A stretch of DNA of 38,104 bases from an uncultured Pseudomonadota bacterium. Its GTDB lineage: Bacteria; Pseudomonadota; Alphaproteobacteria; Rs-D84. Each line of letters begins with the position of its first letter. Positions within the stretch are counted from its first letter, which is position 1. Under the pieces are notes generated by a model, which was not told the DNA's origin, did no database searches, and saw nothing but the letters and a program-made list of their open reading frames with translations. The translations under genes were made by a program, and so were the position numbers. The stretch lies in NCBI GenBank assembly GCA_947303585.1, contig CAMYYT010000011.1, forward strand, positions 1 through 38,104, read 5' to 3'. Positions 18,763 to 29,400 of this stretch are shown piece by piece.

Positions 18763-18866
18763 TTTTAATCCTTTTATGGTTTTTGTTTTTTCTCTTGCGC
18801 GACCTCCAAGGGTGTCGTGCGCGGCATATTATGTAATAAATTTATCGAAAAATCAAGCGTTTTTAA

Positions 18867-19418
18867 CTATTTTTTTACTAAAAACAAAAATCTGGCACGA
18901 CCATAGGTTTTATCTTTGGCAATTTCCCAAATATCATCAATTTTCGGTGTTTGTTGATTTGATTCGAATTCCCAGATTAAAACAGCGCCATTTTTTGCGA
19001 CTTTACCCAACTTTTTTACAAACAACGCACCCAAACCAAAATCGGCATAGGGTGGGTCTATAAAAATCAAATCCGTATTTGGACCATATTTGGATAATAC
19101 CGATACAGAATCTGTCATTTCTACGGTTGCAGATTCATTTAAAGAAGCCAGATTTTTTTTGATTGTATCAATCGAACTTTTGGAATTGTCAGTAAAAATA
19201 ACTTTTGCATTATTAAAACGCGACAAGCATTCCAAACCAAACGCACCAGAACCCGCAAAAGCATCCCATACAACAAAAGGCTCTGTTGTGTCTAACACAT
19301 CATTTAACATATTGAACAGCGCACCACGTGCCATATTTTGTGTTGGACGCGCGCCAGCCGGCAAATTTAGTTTTTTGCCGCGATATTTACCAGAAATAAT
19401 TTGCAAATTCGATTTCAT
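18867..19418 (-). CDS. rsmD: 16S rRNA (guanine(966)-N(2))-methyltransferase RsmD
   Basis: QIISGKYRGKKLNLPAGARPTQNMARGALFNML, VWDAFAGSGAFGLECLSR, LIFIDPPYADF. Confidence 0.9.
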   Translation of the reverse strand: MKSNLQIISGKYRGKKLNLPAGARPTQNMARGALFNMLNDVLDTTEPFVVWDAFAGSGAFGLECLSRFNNAKVIFTDNSKSSIDTIKKNLASLNESATVEMTDSVSVLSKYGPNTDLIFIDPPYADFGLGALFVKKLGKVAKNGAVLIWEFESNQQTPKIDDIWEIAKDKTYGRARFLFLVKK

Positions 19419-19435
19419 AGTATAAACTTTACATT

Positions 19436-19897
19436 ATGAATTTTATGAATCAAGCATTTTTATCTGCAAAACGCGCATTGTCACATGATGATGTACCTAT
19501 TGGTGCTGTTGTTGTCAAAGATAATAAAATCATAGCACGCGGCGAAAACCGTGTTCAAACAGACAAAAATCCGACCAAACATGCTGAAATAATCGCGATT
19601 GACAAAGCATGCAAAAAATTAGATGCTAAATTTTTGGATGGCTGTGATTTATATGTGACATTGGAACCATGTGCCATGTGTGCCACAGCAATTTCTTTTG
19701 CCCGAATAAAAAATATTTATTTTGCAGCAACAGACGAAAAGGGCGGTGGCATAACCACAAACGCAAAAATATTTGAAACTGATAAGCATTTATGGAAACC
19801 AAACATTATTCAAATGCCAGAATATGCTGATAAATCTGCCAAAATGTTGCGCGATTTTTTTAAACAACAACGAAACAATAAAAAAGAAACACTGTAA
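19436..19897 (+). CDS. tadA: tRNA adenosine(34) deaminase / nucleoside deaminase
   Basis: DVPIGAVVVKDNKIIARGENR, KHAEIIAI, YVTLEPCAMCATAI. Confidence 0.88.
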   Translation: MNFMNQAFLSAKRALSHDDVPIGAVVVKDNKIIARGENRVQTDKNPTKHAEIIAIDKACKKLDAKFLDGCDLYVTLEPCAMCATAISFARIKNIYFAATDEKGGGITTNAKIFETDKHLWKPNIIQMPEYADKSAKMLRDFFKQQRNNKKETL

Positions 19898-19910
19898 TCG
19901 CAGGGTTTTT

Positions 19911-21377
19911 TTACACCAAACTTTTACCGGTCATTTCTTTTGGTTTTTCTATGCCAGCCAATTTTAATATTGTTGGGGCAATATCACTTAAACCACCATC
20001 GCGAACCGTAAATTTTTCATTTGATACCATTATAAAATTCACAGGATTAGTTGTATGCGAAGTAAGCGGGACATCGTGAACTTCGTCCCACATTTGTTCA
20101 CAATTTCCGTGGTCTGCAATAATTAAAACGCAACCGTTTAATTCCAGTACTGCTGGCACTACGCGTTGTAATTGTTTGTCTAAAAATTCCATCGCTGTAA
20201 TAGCAGCTTTTTCATTTCCAGTATGGCCAACCATATCACCATTTGCAAAATTTAATAAAACAACATCAAATTTAGACAATCTTGGCAACAATTCGTCAGT
20301 AATTTCTTTTGCTGACATTTCTGGTTTCATATCAAAAGTCGCCACAGCAGGAGACGCAACCAAAACCTTTTCTTCGTTTTCATAATCAATATTGCGTTCT
20401 GCATCAATAAAGTAAGTCACATGGTTATACTTTTCTGTTTCTGCAATACGCAGTTGCGATTTCCCATTTGCCGCCAACACATCGCCCAAAGTGTTTTCTG
20501 TTTTCAAATCTGGCAAAAGTGCCGGGCAAACTTCGTTTAACCCTTCGCCATATTGTGAAAAGCAAAGTATATGGCATCCATTTTCAAGTATTTTGCGCAT
20601 AATTTGACGCGCACGATCAGAGCGATAATTACAGAACAAAAATCCGTCGCGCGTTGTTAATTTTGTTTCTCGAATAACAGTTGGATTAATAAATTCATCT
20701 GTTTCGCCACGCGCATACGCATTTGCCAAGGCTTCGTCAATTGTTTTTGCATGATATTCTGCTTCGCCTTTGGCAATAGCATCAAACGCCAGTTGGGTTC
20801 GATCCATATTATTATTTCTGTCCATAGTATAATAACGCCCAGACAAAGTTCCAAAAAACACAGACCCCTTGTCCAAAGCACCACGCAATTCAGTCTTTAT
20901 CAAATCGATGTATTTTTGTGCAGATTGCGGGGGTGTATCACGGCCATCTGCAATAAAATGAATACAAACACGCAACCCATTTTCGATAATATATTTTGTT
21001 GCTTTTAAAATGTCGTCAATATTTGCATGAACGCGTCCATCAGACATTAATCCAGCAACATGAACCATGCCACCATCTTGTTTAACAGACGAGATAAAAT
21101 CGTTCAATGGTTTGTTTTTGCTTAAATCTTCAATCTCAAACCTGCGTAAGAATTGATTTACTATACGTCCTGAACCGATTGTTATGTGTCCAACTTCGGA
21201 ATTTCCCATAACACCGGCAGGTAATCCAACTGCATTACCACTAGCATCTAACCTAGAGTGTGGATATTTATCAAGCAAATCATTAAAATAGGGCATACGT
21301 GCCAAAGCAACAGCATTGTGTTCGTGTTTTGGGTTGATTCCAACCCCGTCTAAAATACATAAAACTATTGGTTTCAT
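19911..21377 (-). CDS. gpmI: 2,3-bisphosphoglycerate-independent phosphoglycerate mutase
   Basis: KPIVLCILDGVGINPKHEHNAVALA, MGNSEVGHITIGSGRIV, HFIADGRDTPP, LLNFANGDMVGHTGN, IIADHGNCEQM. Confidence 0.96.
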   Translation of the reverse strand: MKPIVLCILDGVGINPKHEHNAVALARMPYFNDLLDKYPHSRLDASGNAVGLPAGVMGNSEVGHITIGSGRIVNQFLRRFEIEDLSKNKPLNDFISSVKQDGGMVHVAGLMSDGRVHANIDDILKATKYIIENGLRVCIHFIADGRDTPPQSAQKYIDLIKTELRGALDKGSVFFGTLSGRYYTMDRNNNMDRTQLAFDAIAKGEAEYHAKTIDEALANAYARGETDEFINPTVIRETKLTTRDGFLFCNYRSDRARQIMRKILENGCHILCFSQYGEGLNEVCPALLPDLKTENTLGDVLAANGKSQLRIAETEKYNHVTYFIDAERNIDYENEEKVLVASPAVATFDMKPEMSAKEITDELLPRLSKFDVVLLNFANGDMVGHTGNEKAAITAMEFLDKQLQRVVPAVLELNGCVLIIADHGNCEQMWDEVHDVPLTSHTTNPVNFIMVSNEKFTVRDGGLSDIAPTILKLAGIEKPKEMTGKSLV

Positions 21378-21492
21378 AATATTAAATCCTTTTCTGCAAA
21401 ATATTAACACATAAGTTTTTTGATTGCAAAACAAAAAGAAAAATTGTATATATAACACATAAGGAAATATTTCATAACATTAGGGGGCCGTT

Positions 21493-21909
21493 ATGGTTCG
21501 TAAAGCCGGTCTTATCAACGAAGTTGATCATCATATCGCACAGCGCTTGCAACTGCGCCGTGTTATGTTGGGAATGTCTCAAACTGATTTGGCACATCGT
21601 TGTGGTGTTAGTTTTCAGCAAATACAAAAATACGAAACCGCGGGCAATCGAATTCCTGCTGCGCGCTTGTTTGATTTAAGTCAGGCTTTGGAAACTCCGG
21701 TTGCATTTTTCTTTTCCGGACTTCCTGGCAATCTTCCGCCAGAAACCAAGTCTACTCGTTCAATGCGTGTTTCAGAACCAAACGAAGACGACCCTTTGTC
21801 AAAAAACGAAACTTTGCAATTAATAAATTTATATTGGAATCTTCCTAATGATTCTCAACGTGAAGTGGTTATGAAAATGTTAAAAACATTAAACGGTGCA
21901 AAAGATTAA
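21493..21909 (+). CDS. XRE-family helix-turn-helix regulator
   Basis: RLQLRRVMLGMSQTDLAHRCGVSFQQIQKYETAGNRIPAARLFDLSQAL. Confidence 0.9.
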   Translation: MVRKAGLINEVDHHIAQRLQLRRVMLGMSQTDLAHRCGVSFQQIQKYETAGNRIPAARLFDLSQALETPVAFFFSGLPGNLPPETKSTRSMRVSEPNEDDPLSKNETLQLINLYWNLPNDSQREVVMKMLKTLNGAKD

Positions 21910-21932
21910 AAAACAAAAAATTATCTTTAATT

Positions 21933-21953
21933 AAGCTCGCAAAATGCGAGCTT
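21933..21953. terminator. intrinsic terminator after XRE regulator
   Basis: AAGCTCGC-AAAAT-GCGAGCTT followed by TTATCTT. Confidence 0.7.
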
Positions 21954-21958
21954 TTATC

Positions 21959-24319
21959 TTATTCTACTAAAAGATTTGTGTTTGCTTGTAAAGGTTGTAC
22001 ATCCGTAATAATCAAGTTGCATTGGTTGTTGTTCCAATATCCACCTAACAAATCTTCGCAAGCGTGTTCATACCAAGCAGGGTGCATGTTACATATATTG
22101 TTATTGTAGTTTGCATAATTGCCCAAAGCCGCGCATTGTGCTTCTTGGTCTTGTATACACCATCCTGTTTCAACCAAATTAAAATCATTCATTTGTGCAA
22201 GATTAGTAATTTGTGTTCCATAGTATGTTATATAAAAATCTTGCGCCAAAACCGATGGTTGTGGACTAGACCATTCATACGCAGAAACCCAGGTGCCCCC
22301 AACTTCTTCACAAGCCGCCGTAAAAGCGATACCTAATTCATCATAAATGTTTTTAATAACCTGATTCATTAGATTAACATTAAATGCATCTGAGTCTTGT
22401 AAGGTATTTGAAGAATCGCTGTTTACCAATTCAGACGGACAAAACGTTTTTCTGCGAACTTCCATCGCGGCGCGCAATTGCGAACGAGACATTTTATCTG
22501 GACGACATTTTCCGAATTTTATCGCGTCTTCTGTTCCGATATCTTCATCGCATAATTCGTGTGCATATTTTGTTAATGCTGCTTCACATCCTTCGGCTAC
22601 CTTTGCTGCATCAACCGTGTCAACAAAAGTTAACAAAGTTTGCAACCCGCAGGTTTTACCACTAACATTACTAAGTTTTTGGGTTTTGTCATCGTATGCA
22701 CAACCGTCCGGGTCACCATATAAAGAAGCGCAACCCAACACTTTGTCATAACACATGCCGCGTGCAGTTACTGCCGCAATTGCATTTGTAGATTGCATTT
22801 GTGTCACATCCGTTTCTTTTAATCCCCCAGATTGGTTGTCGTAACATTCTTTGATCACAGCAACACAAGAATCTTTGACTTCTTGTATTTTTTCATCTTG
22901 TGCCTGAGCTATTTGAATAATCGCGGCGCGCTTAAATTCGTACCACACAGTATCAGCAATATCACGACAAGAATTCAAGGCAGTTTCTGCATGTTGTTTT
23001 CTGCCATCCATCCACTTGTTAAAGTCTGGGTTTGCACTTAATAATTCCTTCTGACCATCAAACACTATCAATTTATTTAATTCAAACAAAGCCTTTGAAA
23101 GAATAGGTTCACCAGTAGTTGCGTTTATATATTTTCCAGTATCATAATCCAAGCATCTTTCATAATTTTCACCACACACAGATGGTTGTCTAAAAGCTTG
23201 TTCTACTGCACTCAAGCATTCATTAACATCTTTGGAATTGTGTGCGCGATATTCTTCTAATCTTGCATCGCGCAAATATTTTTCTGCTGTTCTGATGGTT
23301 TCTTCCACAGAAAGTTTTTTTGCGTTAACGCTTTTTTCATATGTATTACAATCTTGAGTTATCATAATAGGATAAGAGCTTTGTGCTAATTTGAACACTG
23401 CTTCACTTCCGCAAATATCACGTGTTACTTCCGCACATTGCTTGGCAGCGCTGTTGTACAAAGCCTTGCCTTCTAAATCTGCCATATTAGAAGTTGCGTT
23501 CGTGTTAAATATAGAAGAAGAACCGCCTTCCCAAATATCATCGTCCAAGCCAAAGTTAGAAAAATCCAAAATTCCCAAAGAATTCAATCCGCTAGATTGT
23601 TGTTTCCCTGACAAGACATCTGTTATACTATCAAGCAATTTTTGTGAAGCACTTGAATCTTTTTTCACAGCGTTCTCGCCGGCTGTAGCAGTATACATAG
23701 CGCTAACTTCAGCTGCTGTTTTATCCACAGCATTCAAATTTTGATTTTGAAAATCAGCAAGTAACTGCAAAGCTTTGTCCAATCTGTCCGAAGTATCTCG
23801 AAAGTCCTTGAATTTATCACTGCAATAACATCTTCTATAAGTATCGTTTGCGTTTGCACAAAATTGATCCATACAAGTAGCATACGCGTCGCGACAACCT
23901 GCATAACCACCGCCAATCTTGGTAATATCATTGAATACAGCCGTTGCACGCGCTGTTCCTGCGCGAGAAACATTAACAGAACTTTTCTTTGGCATAGCAG
24001 ATTGATTAATTGTTCCACTTTTGACAACGCCTGCGCGAGACTTATTAGCAACTTTTGATTCTGACTGTGCAGAACGCGCTTTGACAACAACAGGAACACC
24101 AGAATGAACACTTTGTGCGCTGCGTGCTTTGCGGGTGTTCTTTGTCACGCTTCTGGCTACCACGGACGAGCTGTTTGTTCTTGAATCTTGAACAAACGAA
24201 CCATCACGAACACTATTAGCAGAAACACGCGGGTTTTTTTGTTGAACGGCAAAAACCGCCACAGGCACTAATAATGCAACAATAGACAATTTTAAAATAT
24301 TTCTAACAAAACCCGCCAC
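21959..24319 (-). CDS. large exported Cys-rich hypothetical protein (786 aa)
   Basis: N-terminal hydrophobic signal (ILKLSIVALLVPVAVFAV); roughly 28 Cys including GCRDAYATCMDQFCANANDTYRRCYC; low-complexity basic/Ser N-terminal region. Confidence 0.75.
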   Translation of the reverse strand: MAGFVRNILKLSIVALLVPVAVFAVQQKNPRVSANSVRDGSFVQDSRTNSSSVVARSVTKNTRKARSAQSVHSGVPVVVKARSAQSESKVANKSRAGVVKSGTINQSAMPKKSSVNVSRAGTARATAVFNDITKIGGGYAGCRDAYATCMDQFCANANDTYRRCYCSDKFKDFRDTSDRLDKALQLLADFQNQNLNAVDKTAAEVSAMYTATAGENAVKKDSSASQKLLDSITDVLSGKQQSSGLNSLGILDFSNFGLDDDIWEGGSSSIFNTNATSNMADLEGKALYNSAAKQCAEVTRDICGSEAVFKLAQSSYPIMITQDCNTYEKSVNAKKLSVEETIRTAEKYLRDARLEEYRAHNSKDVNECLSAVEQAFRQPSVCGENYERCLDYDTGKYINATTGEPILSKALFELNKLIVFDGQKELLSANPDFNKWMDGRKQHAETALNSCRDIADTVWYEFKRAAIIQIAQAQDEKIQEVKDSCVAVIKECYDNQSGGLKETDVTQMQSTNAIAAVTARGMCYDKVLGCASLYGDPDGCAYDDKTQKLSNVSGKTCGLQTLLTFVDTVDAAKVAEGCEAALTKYAHELCDEDIGTEDAIKFGKCRPDKMSRSQLRAAMEVRRKTFCPSELVNSDSSNTLQDSDAFNVNLMNQVIKNIYDELGIAFTAACEEVGGTWVSAYEWSSPQPSVLAQDFYITYYGTQITNLAQMNDFNLVETGWCIQDQEAQCAALGNYANYNNNICNMHPAWYEHACEDLLGGYWNNNQCNLIITDVQPLQANTNLLVE

Positions 24320-24377
24320 TTTTACGCTCTCTCTTTTTATGCTATTCTAGCATTTTTTAGGGTGTCAACGCAAGACT

Positions 24378-24977
24378 TTATTCTATGCAACAATTAACGG
24401 CGTTTTTTACCCATTGACCAAGTCGTTTAACCCCAGAAACATTTTTTTCTTCTTTCTGAACTTTCTTTGCAACTTTTTTGTCTTCTTTTGTTGTGCAAAT
24501 CTCTGATGCAGCTTCATAAAAAGTTGGTACAGATTCATGCACACCATCTAAATTAATCAAATGCATATTTAATCCCCAAAACAAAGAATATAAATCATAA
24601 GCCCGCATAAACATTTCTATGGCATCCTTTTTGCGACCAGCCCCCATAGCCTTGGTTCCCACTTCATACAAACGCATAGATGCAGCCAACAAATGTTTAG
24701 AAATACACCAAACTTCACCATCTTCCGGACCAGATTTTTTAACAATGCGTTCCATCAATTCTTTGCGCATATTACGAACAGTGTTAATCAAATCATAAAA
24801 ACCTGTTTTACCTGTTTTTGCACCACTAAAAAAGAAATGTTCTTCCAAAGACACCAAATTCATTAATGCAATAGACAAATCTTGGTCCGAAGATAAATCT
24901 AATGGATTTGCTTTTTTGGCAGCATCCAATTTTTCAATCATTTCTTCCATAGATAATTTTTTATCTGATTTTTTCAT
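24378..24977 (-). CDS. hypothetical protein (199 aa), helical
   Basis: Clean ORF. No domain recognised. Confidence 0.65.
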   Translation of the reverse strand: MKKSDKKLSMEEMIEKLDAAKKANPLDLSSDQDLSIALMNLVSLEEHFFFSGAKTGKTGFYDLINTVRNMRKELMERIVKKSGPEDGEVWCISKHLLAASMRLYEVGTKAMGAGRKKDAIEMFMRAYDLYSLFWGLNMHLINLDGVHESVPTFYEAASEICTTKEDKKVAKKVQKEEKNVSGVKRLGQWVKNAVNCCIE

Positions 24978-25002
24978 TTTTTTTACTCCATTAAATATTA
25001 AA

Positions 25003-25539
25003 TTAGCACAAAACGATACCTATTGTTGGCAACCATTTAATTATTGTCCAAAAAACACCTGTCATTACCATCAAACCTATGAAAGGCATAACGACTTTTT
25101 GAAAAGGAAATAGTGCATGTCCACCATTGTTTTTTTTGATACGCATATACCACAATTCCATCAAAATAAAAGTAGTCGCACCAACCAGAGTTCCTAACAA
25201 GAACTGATCCATACCCCACATGCAGTTTTCCCACCATTCTACGAACGGATGCCCGACAGGAATAAAATAAACACTGGTCAACAAGGATATATACACCAAC
25301 ATGTTTAAAATATACCATAACGGATTTTTAACATTATGCTTATGCATATAATTTGCAGTCCAGCCAATCAAAGATACAGTTAAACCGCCAGCCCAAATAC
25401 CAGTTAAAACATCTTTGACCCCCAGCATACGCATGCCTTCCAATCCGGCACCAATCGCAATAGTGCAAACAGGACAAACGGCTTCTGCAACAGAAATAAA
25501 CACAAAAACAGATAACAAACCTAATAATATTTTCTTCAT
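25003..25539 (-). CDS. multi-pass membrane protein with CPVC motif after first TM
   Basis: MKKILLGLLSVFVFISVAEAVCPVCTIAIGAGLEGMRML, several TM segments. Confidence 0.7.
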   Translation of the reverse strand: MKKILLGLLSVFVFISVAEAVCPVCTIAIGAGLEGMRMLGVKDVLTGIWAGGLTVSLIGWTANYMHKHNVKNPLWYILNMLVYISLLTSVYFIPVGHPFVEWWENCMWGMDQFLLGTLVGATTFILMELWYMRIKKNNGGHALFPFQKVVMPFIGLMVMTGVFWTIIKWLPTIGIVLC

Positions 25540-25607
25540 ATTTTTCCTTCCTTAATTTTACCTTGGATTATTTTATCAAAAAACGATAAATCAGGTCAAC
25601 AAGATTA

Positions 25608-26459
25608 TTATACTTTTTGAACTGCGCGCATATGAGCCGATCTGGCGCGCGGATTGTTGTTTAATTCTTTTGGTGTTGGCACTGCAGGACGCAACATTTT
25701 ATATTCTGGCACAGATACACTTGGTATTCTTGGGTCTCCCAAAGGTTCGCTCCATTTACGAAAAGTATTTTTTACTATTCTATCTTCCAGCGAATGAAAT
25801 GTCACACAAATGCATTTTCCACCACTTCTTAACATATTGTGTACATCTTCCAAAGCGGATTTGATTTGTCCCATTTCGTCATTTACTGCTATGCGCAAAG
25901 CTTGAAACACAGGAGCCACATCATTCGGATTTTTAATTAAATCGCGTAATTGAAATGTTGAAGCAGGGCTGTTTTCCTTTAAGAGCCTTGCCAACAGCCG
26001 AGACTTTTTTATGTCTCCATATTCATACAAAATATCAGCTAGTTCTGCTTCAGATAAATTCCTAATCAAATCTGCAGCTGTTGTTTTTAATCTGGTATCC
26101 ATGCGCATGTCAAGTGGTGCATCAAACCGAAAAGAAAAACCTCGTTCACCATTGTCTATTTGCATAGAGGAAATACCTAAATCAAAAACTACATCATCAA
26201 AATCATTTTTATCTAATTTTGATATTTCTGAAAACGCAGAATTTATAAAACAAAATTTATCTCGGTATTCAGACTTTAATTTTTCTGCATCAACTACAAC
26301 ATTTGTATCACGATCAAAAGCGATAACTTTTGCGCCAGCTTCTAAAAAAGCACGACTATAACCGCCAGCACCAAAAGTACAATCAATTATTGTACGATTA
26401 CGAACATCTCCCAAAGCGCTCATAACAGAATCTAAAAGAACAGGTATGTGTTTCGTCAT
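25608..26459 (-). CDS. rsmH: 16S rRNA (cytosine(1402)-N(4))-methyltransferase RsmH
   Basis: HIPVLLDSVM, IDCTFGAGGYSRAFLEAG, DLGISSMQIDNGERGFSFRFDAPLDMRM, CICVTFHSLEDRIVKN. Confidence 0.96.
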   Translation of the reverse strand: MTKHIPVLLDSVMSALGDVRNRTIIDCTFGAGGYSRAFLEAGAKVIAFDRDTNVVVDAEKLKSEYRDKFCFINSAFSEISKLDKNDFDDVVFDLGISSMQIDNGERGFSFRFDAPLDMRMDTRLKTTAADLIRNLSEAELADILYEYGDIKKSRLLARLLKENSPASTFQLRDLIKNPNDVAPVFQALRIAVNDEMGQIKSALEDVHNMLRSGGKCICVTFHSLEDRIVKNTFRKWSEPLGDPRIPSVSVPEYKMLRPAVPTPKELNNNPRARSAHMRAVQKV

Positions 26460-29400
26460 TCTATATCAACCTTTATACCAAGCGCGGTTAAATCTTTCGC
26501 GGTTGTTGCACCTAATTCAACCATGTTTTTCAAAGCCAATGTAGTTTTTTGGTCCCCAGAATATAAATTCAAAACAATTTTAGTATTTCCACTTGGTAAT
26601 ACTGCCAATGCTTTTTTTACATTTTGTAACACAGATTTGTCACGAACATCTATAGTTATGCATTTTGCAATTTTTGCAACCCACTTTGCCAACGGGGTAA
26701 TAGAATCTACAAATACCGAAACCCTGTCGTCGCGTACAGAAGTTTTTCCAGCAATTACAACTTCGGTTTCTGTGTTAAGAACAGTGGCTAATTCTATTGA
26801 AGATTCGCCAAATGCAACACATTCAATATTTCCAAAACTATCCGAAGCATTTATTGTTAACATGTCTTTGCCTGTTTTGGTTTTTCGTTTTGAAAAAGAA
26901 TTAACATTTACAGCAATCATCACAGATTTTCTATCTGCAACATTCATCAAAGTCTGACTTGTCACTAATTTTTCACGCGCGATTAAATGTTTATATTGGT
27001 CTAATGGATGTGCAGAAATATAAAAGCCTAATGCAGATAATTCATTTTCTAATCTTTGTGCAAAAGTCCATGGTTTTGTCTTTGGTAAATCTTTTAATAA
27101 TCTGTCTTCGTTTTCATCATCTTGTGTAGTATTAGCAAACAAGGACAACGAATTAGCACTTTCACGAGATTTAGAAGCATACGCCAATATCGCATCAGCG
27201 TTCATGAATATTAACGCACGATTTTTTTCCAGAGAATCAAGAACACCAACTTTTGCAAAAGCTTCTAGTATTCTTTTGTTAATAATAGGAGAACATCTTT
27301 TTGCAAAGTCGGTAAGGTTTTTGAAATTACCGTTCCTTTCTCGTTCTGCAACAATAGCATCTGTTGCGACAGTCCCCACACCCTTTATCGCAGCCAAAGC
27401 ATAAACTATTTTACCATTTTTCACAGTAAAAGTAGATTCACTTTGATTTATATCTGGTGGCACAATTTGAATGTTAAAATTAGATTTTGCATCATCAACA
27501 AATATAGCCAGTTGATCAGTATCGTTCATATTACTAGACATAGAAGCCGCCAAGAATTCTGCTGGAAAATGCGCCTTTAAATATGCACACTGATTAGCAA
27601 CGATAGAATAGGCGATAGCATGCGATTTATTAAACGCATATTTAGCAAATTCTTTGAATTTTTCCCATAAATCTTTCGCAGCGCTTTCTTCCAAAGTTCC
27701 TTCTTTTTTACAGCCTTCCAAGAATTTTATTTCCATTTCTGCCAACAAATCTGCTTTCTTTTTACCCATTGCTTTTCGCACAGTATCAGATTGACCACGC
27801 GTAAAGCCTGCTAGCGCACGTGTTAAAAGCATAACTTGTTCCTGATAAACAATGATACCATAAGTTTCTTTTAATATCGGTTCTGCACGCGGATGAACAT
27901 ATTCAATAGGTTCTTCACCATGCATACGCGCAATAAATTGAGGAATAAACGCAATAGGTCCAGGACGATTCAAAGCGTTTAATGCTGATATTTCCAAAAA
28001 ACTTGTTGGGTGCATTTTTTTCAAAGTTTGTTGAACAAAAATAGCATCGAATTGGAATATTCCTTCGGTTAATCCAGATTGCCAAAGAGACATGGTTTTT
28101 TCGTCGTCTGTCGGTATTTGGTCTAAATCTATGTTAACACCATGTGTTTTTTGAATTAATTTGGTTGCGTATTTCAATACAACCAAAGTTTCCAAACCCA
28201 AAAAGTCAAATTTAATCAACCCAGCAGATTCCAAATAATGCCCATCAAATTGACAAGATGGCAACGGGTTCGCAGGATCACGATATACAGGTGCGATTTT
28301 TGTAGTGGGTCTATCGCCAATAACTACTCCACACGCGTGTTGACCAAGATTTCTTATAGAACCTTCTAAATCTTCCGCAACAGAAACAACTTTTTTCATA
28401 TCTGAATCGTTGTCTAAAATCTCTTGAATTTCACGTGAAGAATCCACGGCTTCTTTTAAAGTCTTGGCTTCTGACGGTATCAATTTAGACAATCTGTCAG
28501 ATTTAGAATATGGCATACCATAAACGCGTCCAATATCACGCACAGCGCCGCGCGCTTGCAAGCTGCCAAAAGTTATTATACGACATACTGAATCGCGCCC
28601 ATATTTTTCACCAACATAATCTAATACACGTTCAATACCGGTTGGTTCAAAGTCCACATCAAAATCAGGCATAGAAATACGATCTGGATTCAAAAATCTT
28701 TCAAACAACAATCCATATTTTAACGGGTCAACATGCGTTATACCCAATGCCCATGCCACAATAGACCCAGCCCCAGAACCGCGCCCCGGTCCAGTTAAAA
28801 TATCGTTGTTGCGACACCAGTTTATATAGTCTGCAACAATCAGAAAATAACCAGGAAAGCCCATACCAATGATAACGCCTAATTCATATTCGGCTTGTTC
28901 AAAATAGGGGGCTGTATCAGTAATATTATGCTGTTCAAGACGCGCTTTCAAACCATTCATAGTTGCGTCGCGCAACATTTTACATTCTGTTTCTAAATCG
29001 TCACCAAAACGCGGCAACAAAGGTTTTTCATGAACATTAACATAAAAAGCACAACGTTTTGCAATGTTAACAGTATTTTCAATCGCTTCCGGTAAATCAG
29101 AAAACAATTCTGCCATTTCTTCAACAGATTTGAAATATTGTTCCGAAGATTTGCGCGGTCTATCTGGATCAATAACTTTTGTTTGTCCCAACACACAGCC
29201 CAAAGCATCCATTGCTTCATAATCAGAACGCGCAGGGAAACACACATCGTTCGTAGCAACAATCGGGACATTCAAATCGCGTGCAATTTGTAAAAATATA
29301 GGTTCTGTTTTTATTTCGTCTTCTAAACCGTGGCGCTGAATTTCGATATAAAAATTATTACCAAACATTTCAAGAAAATCTTTGGCTATGTTCATCGCAG

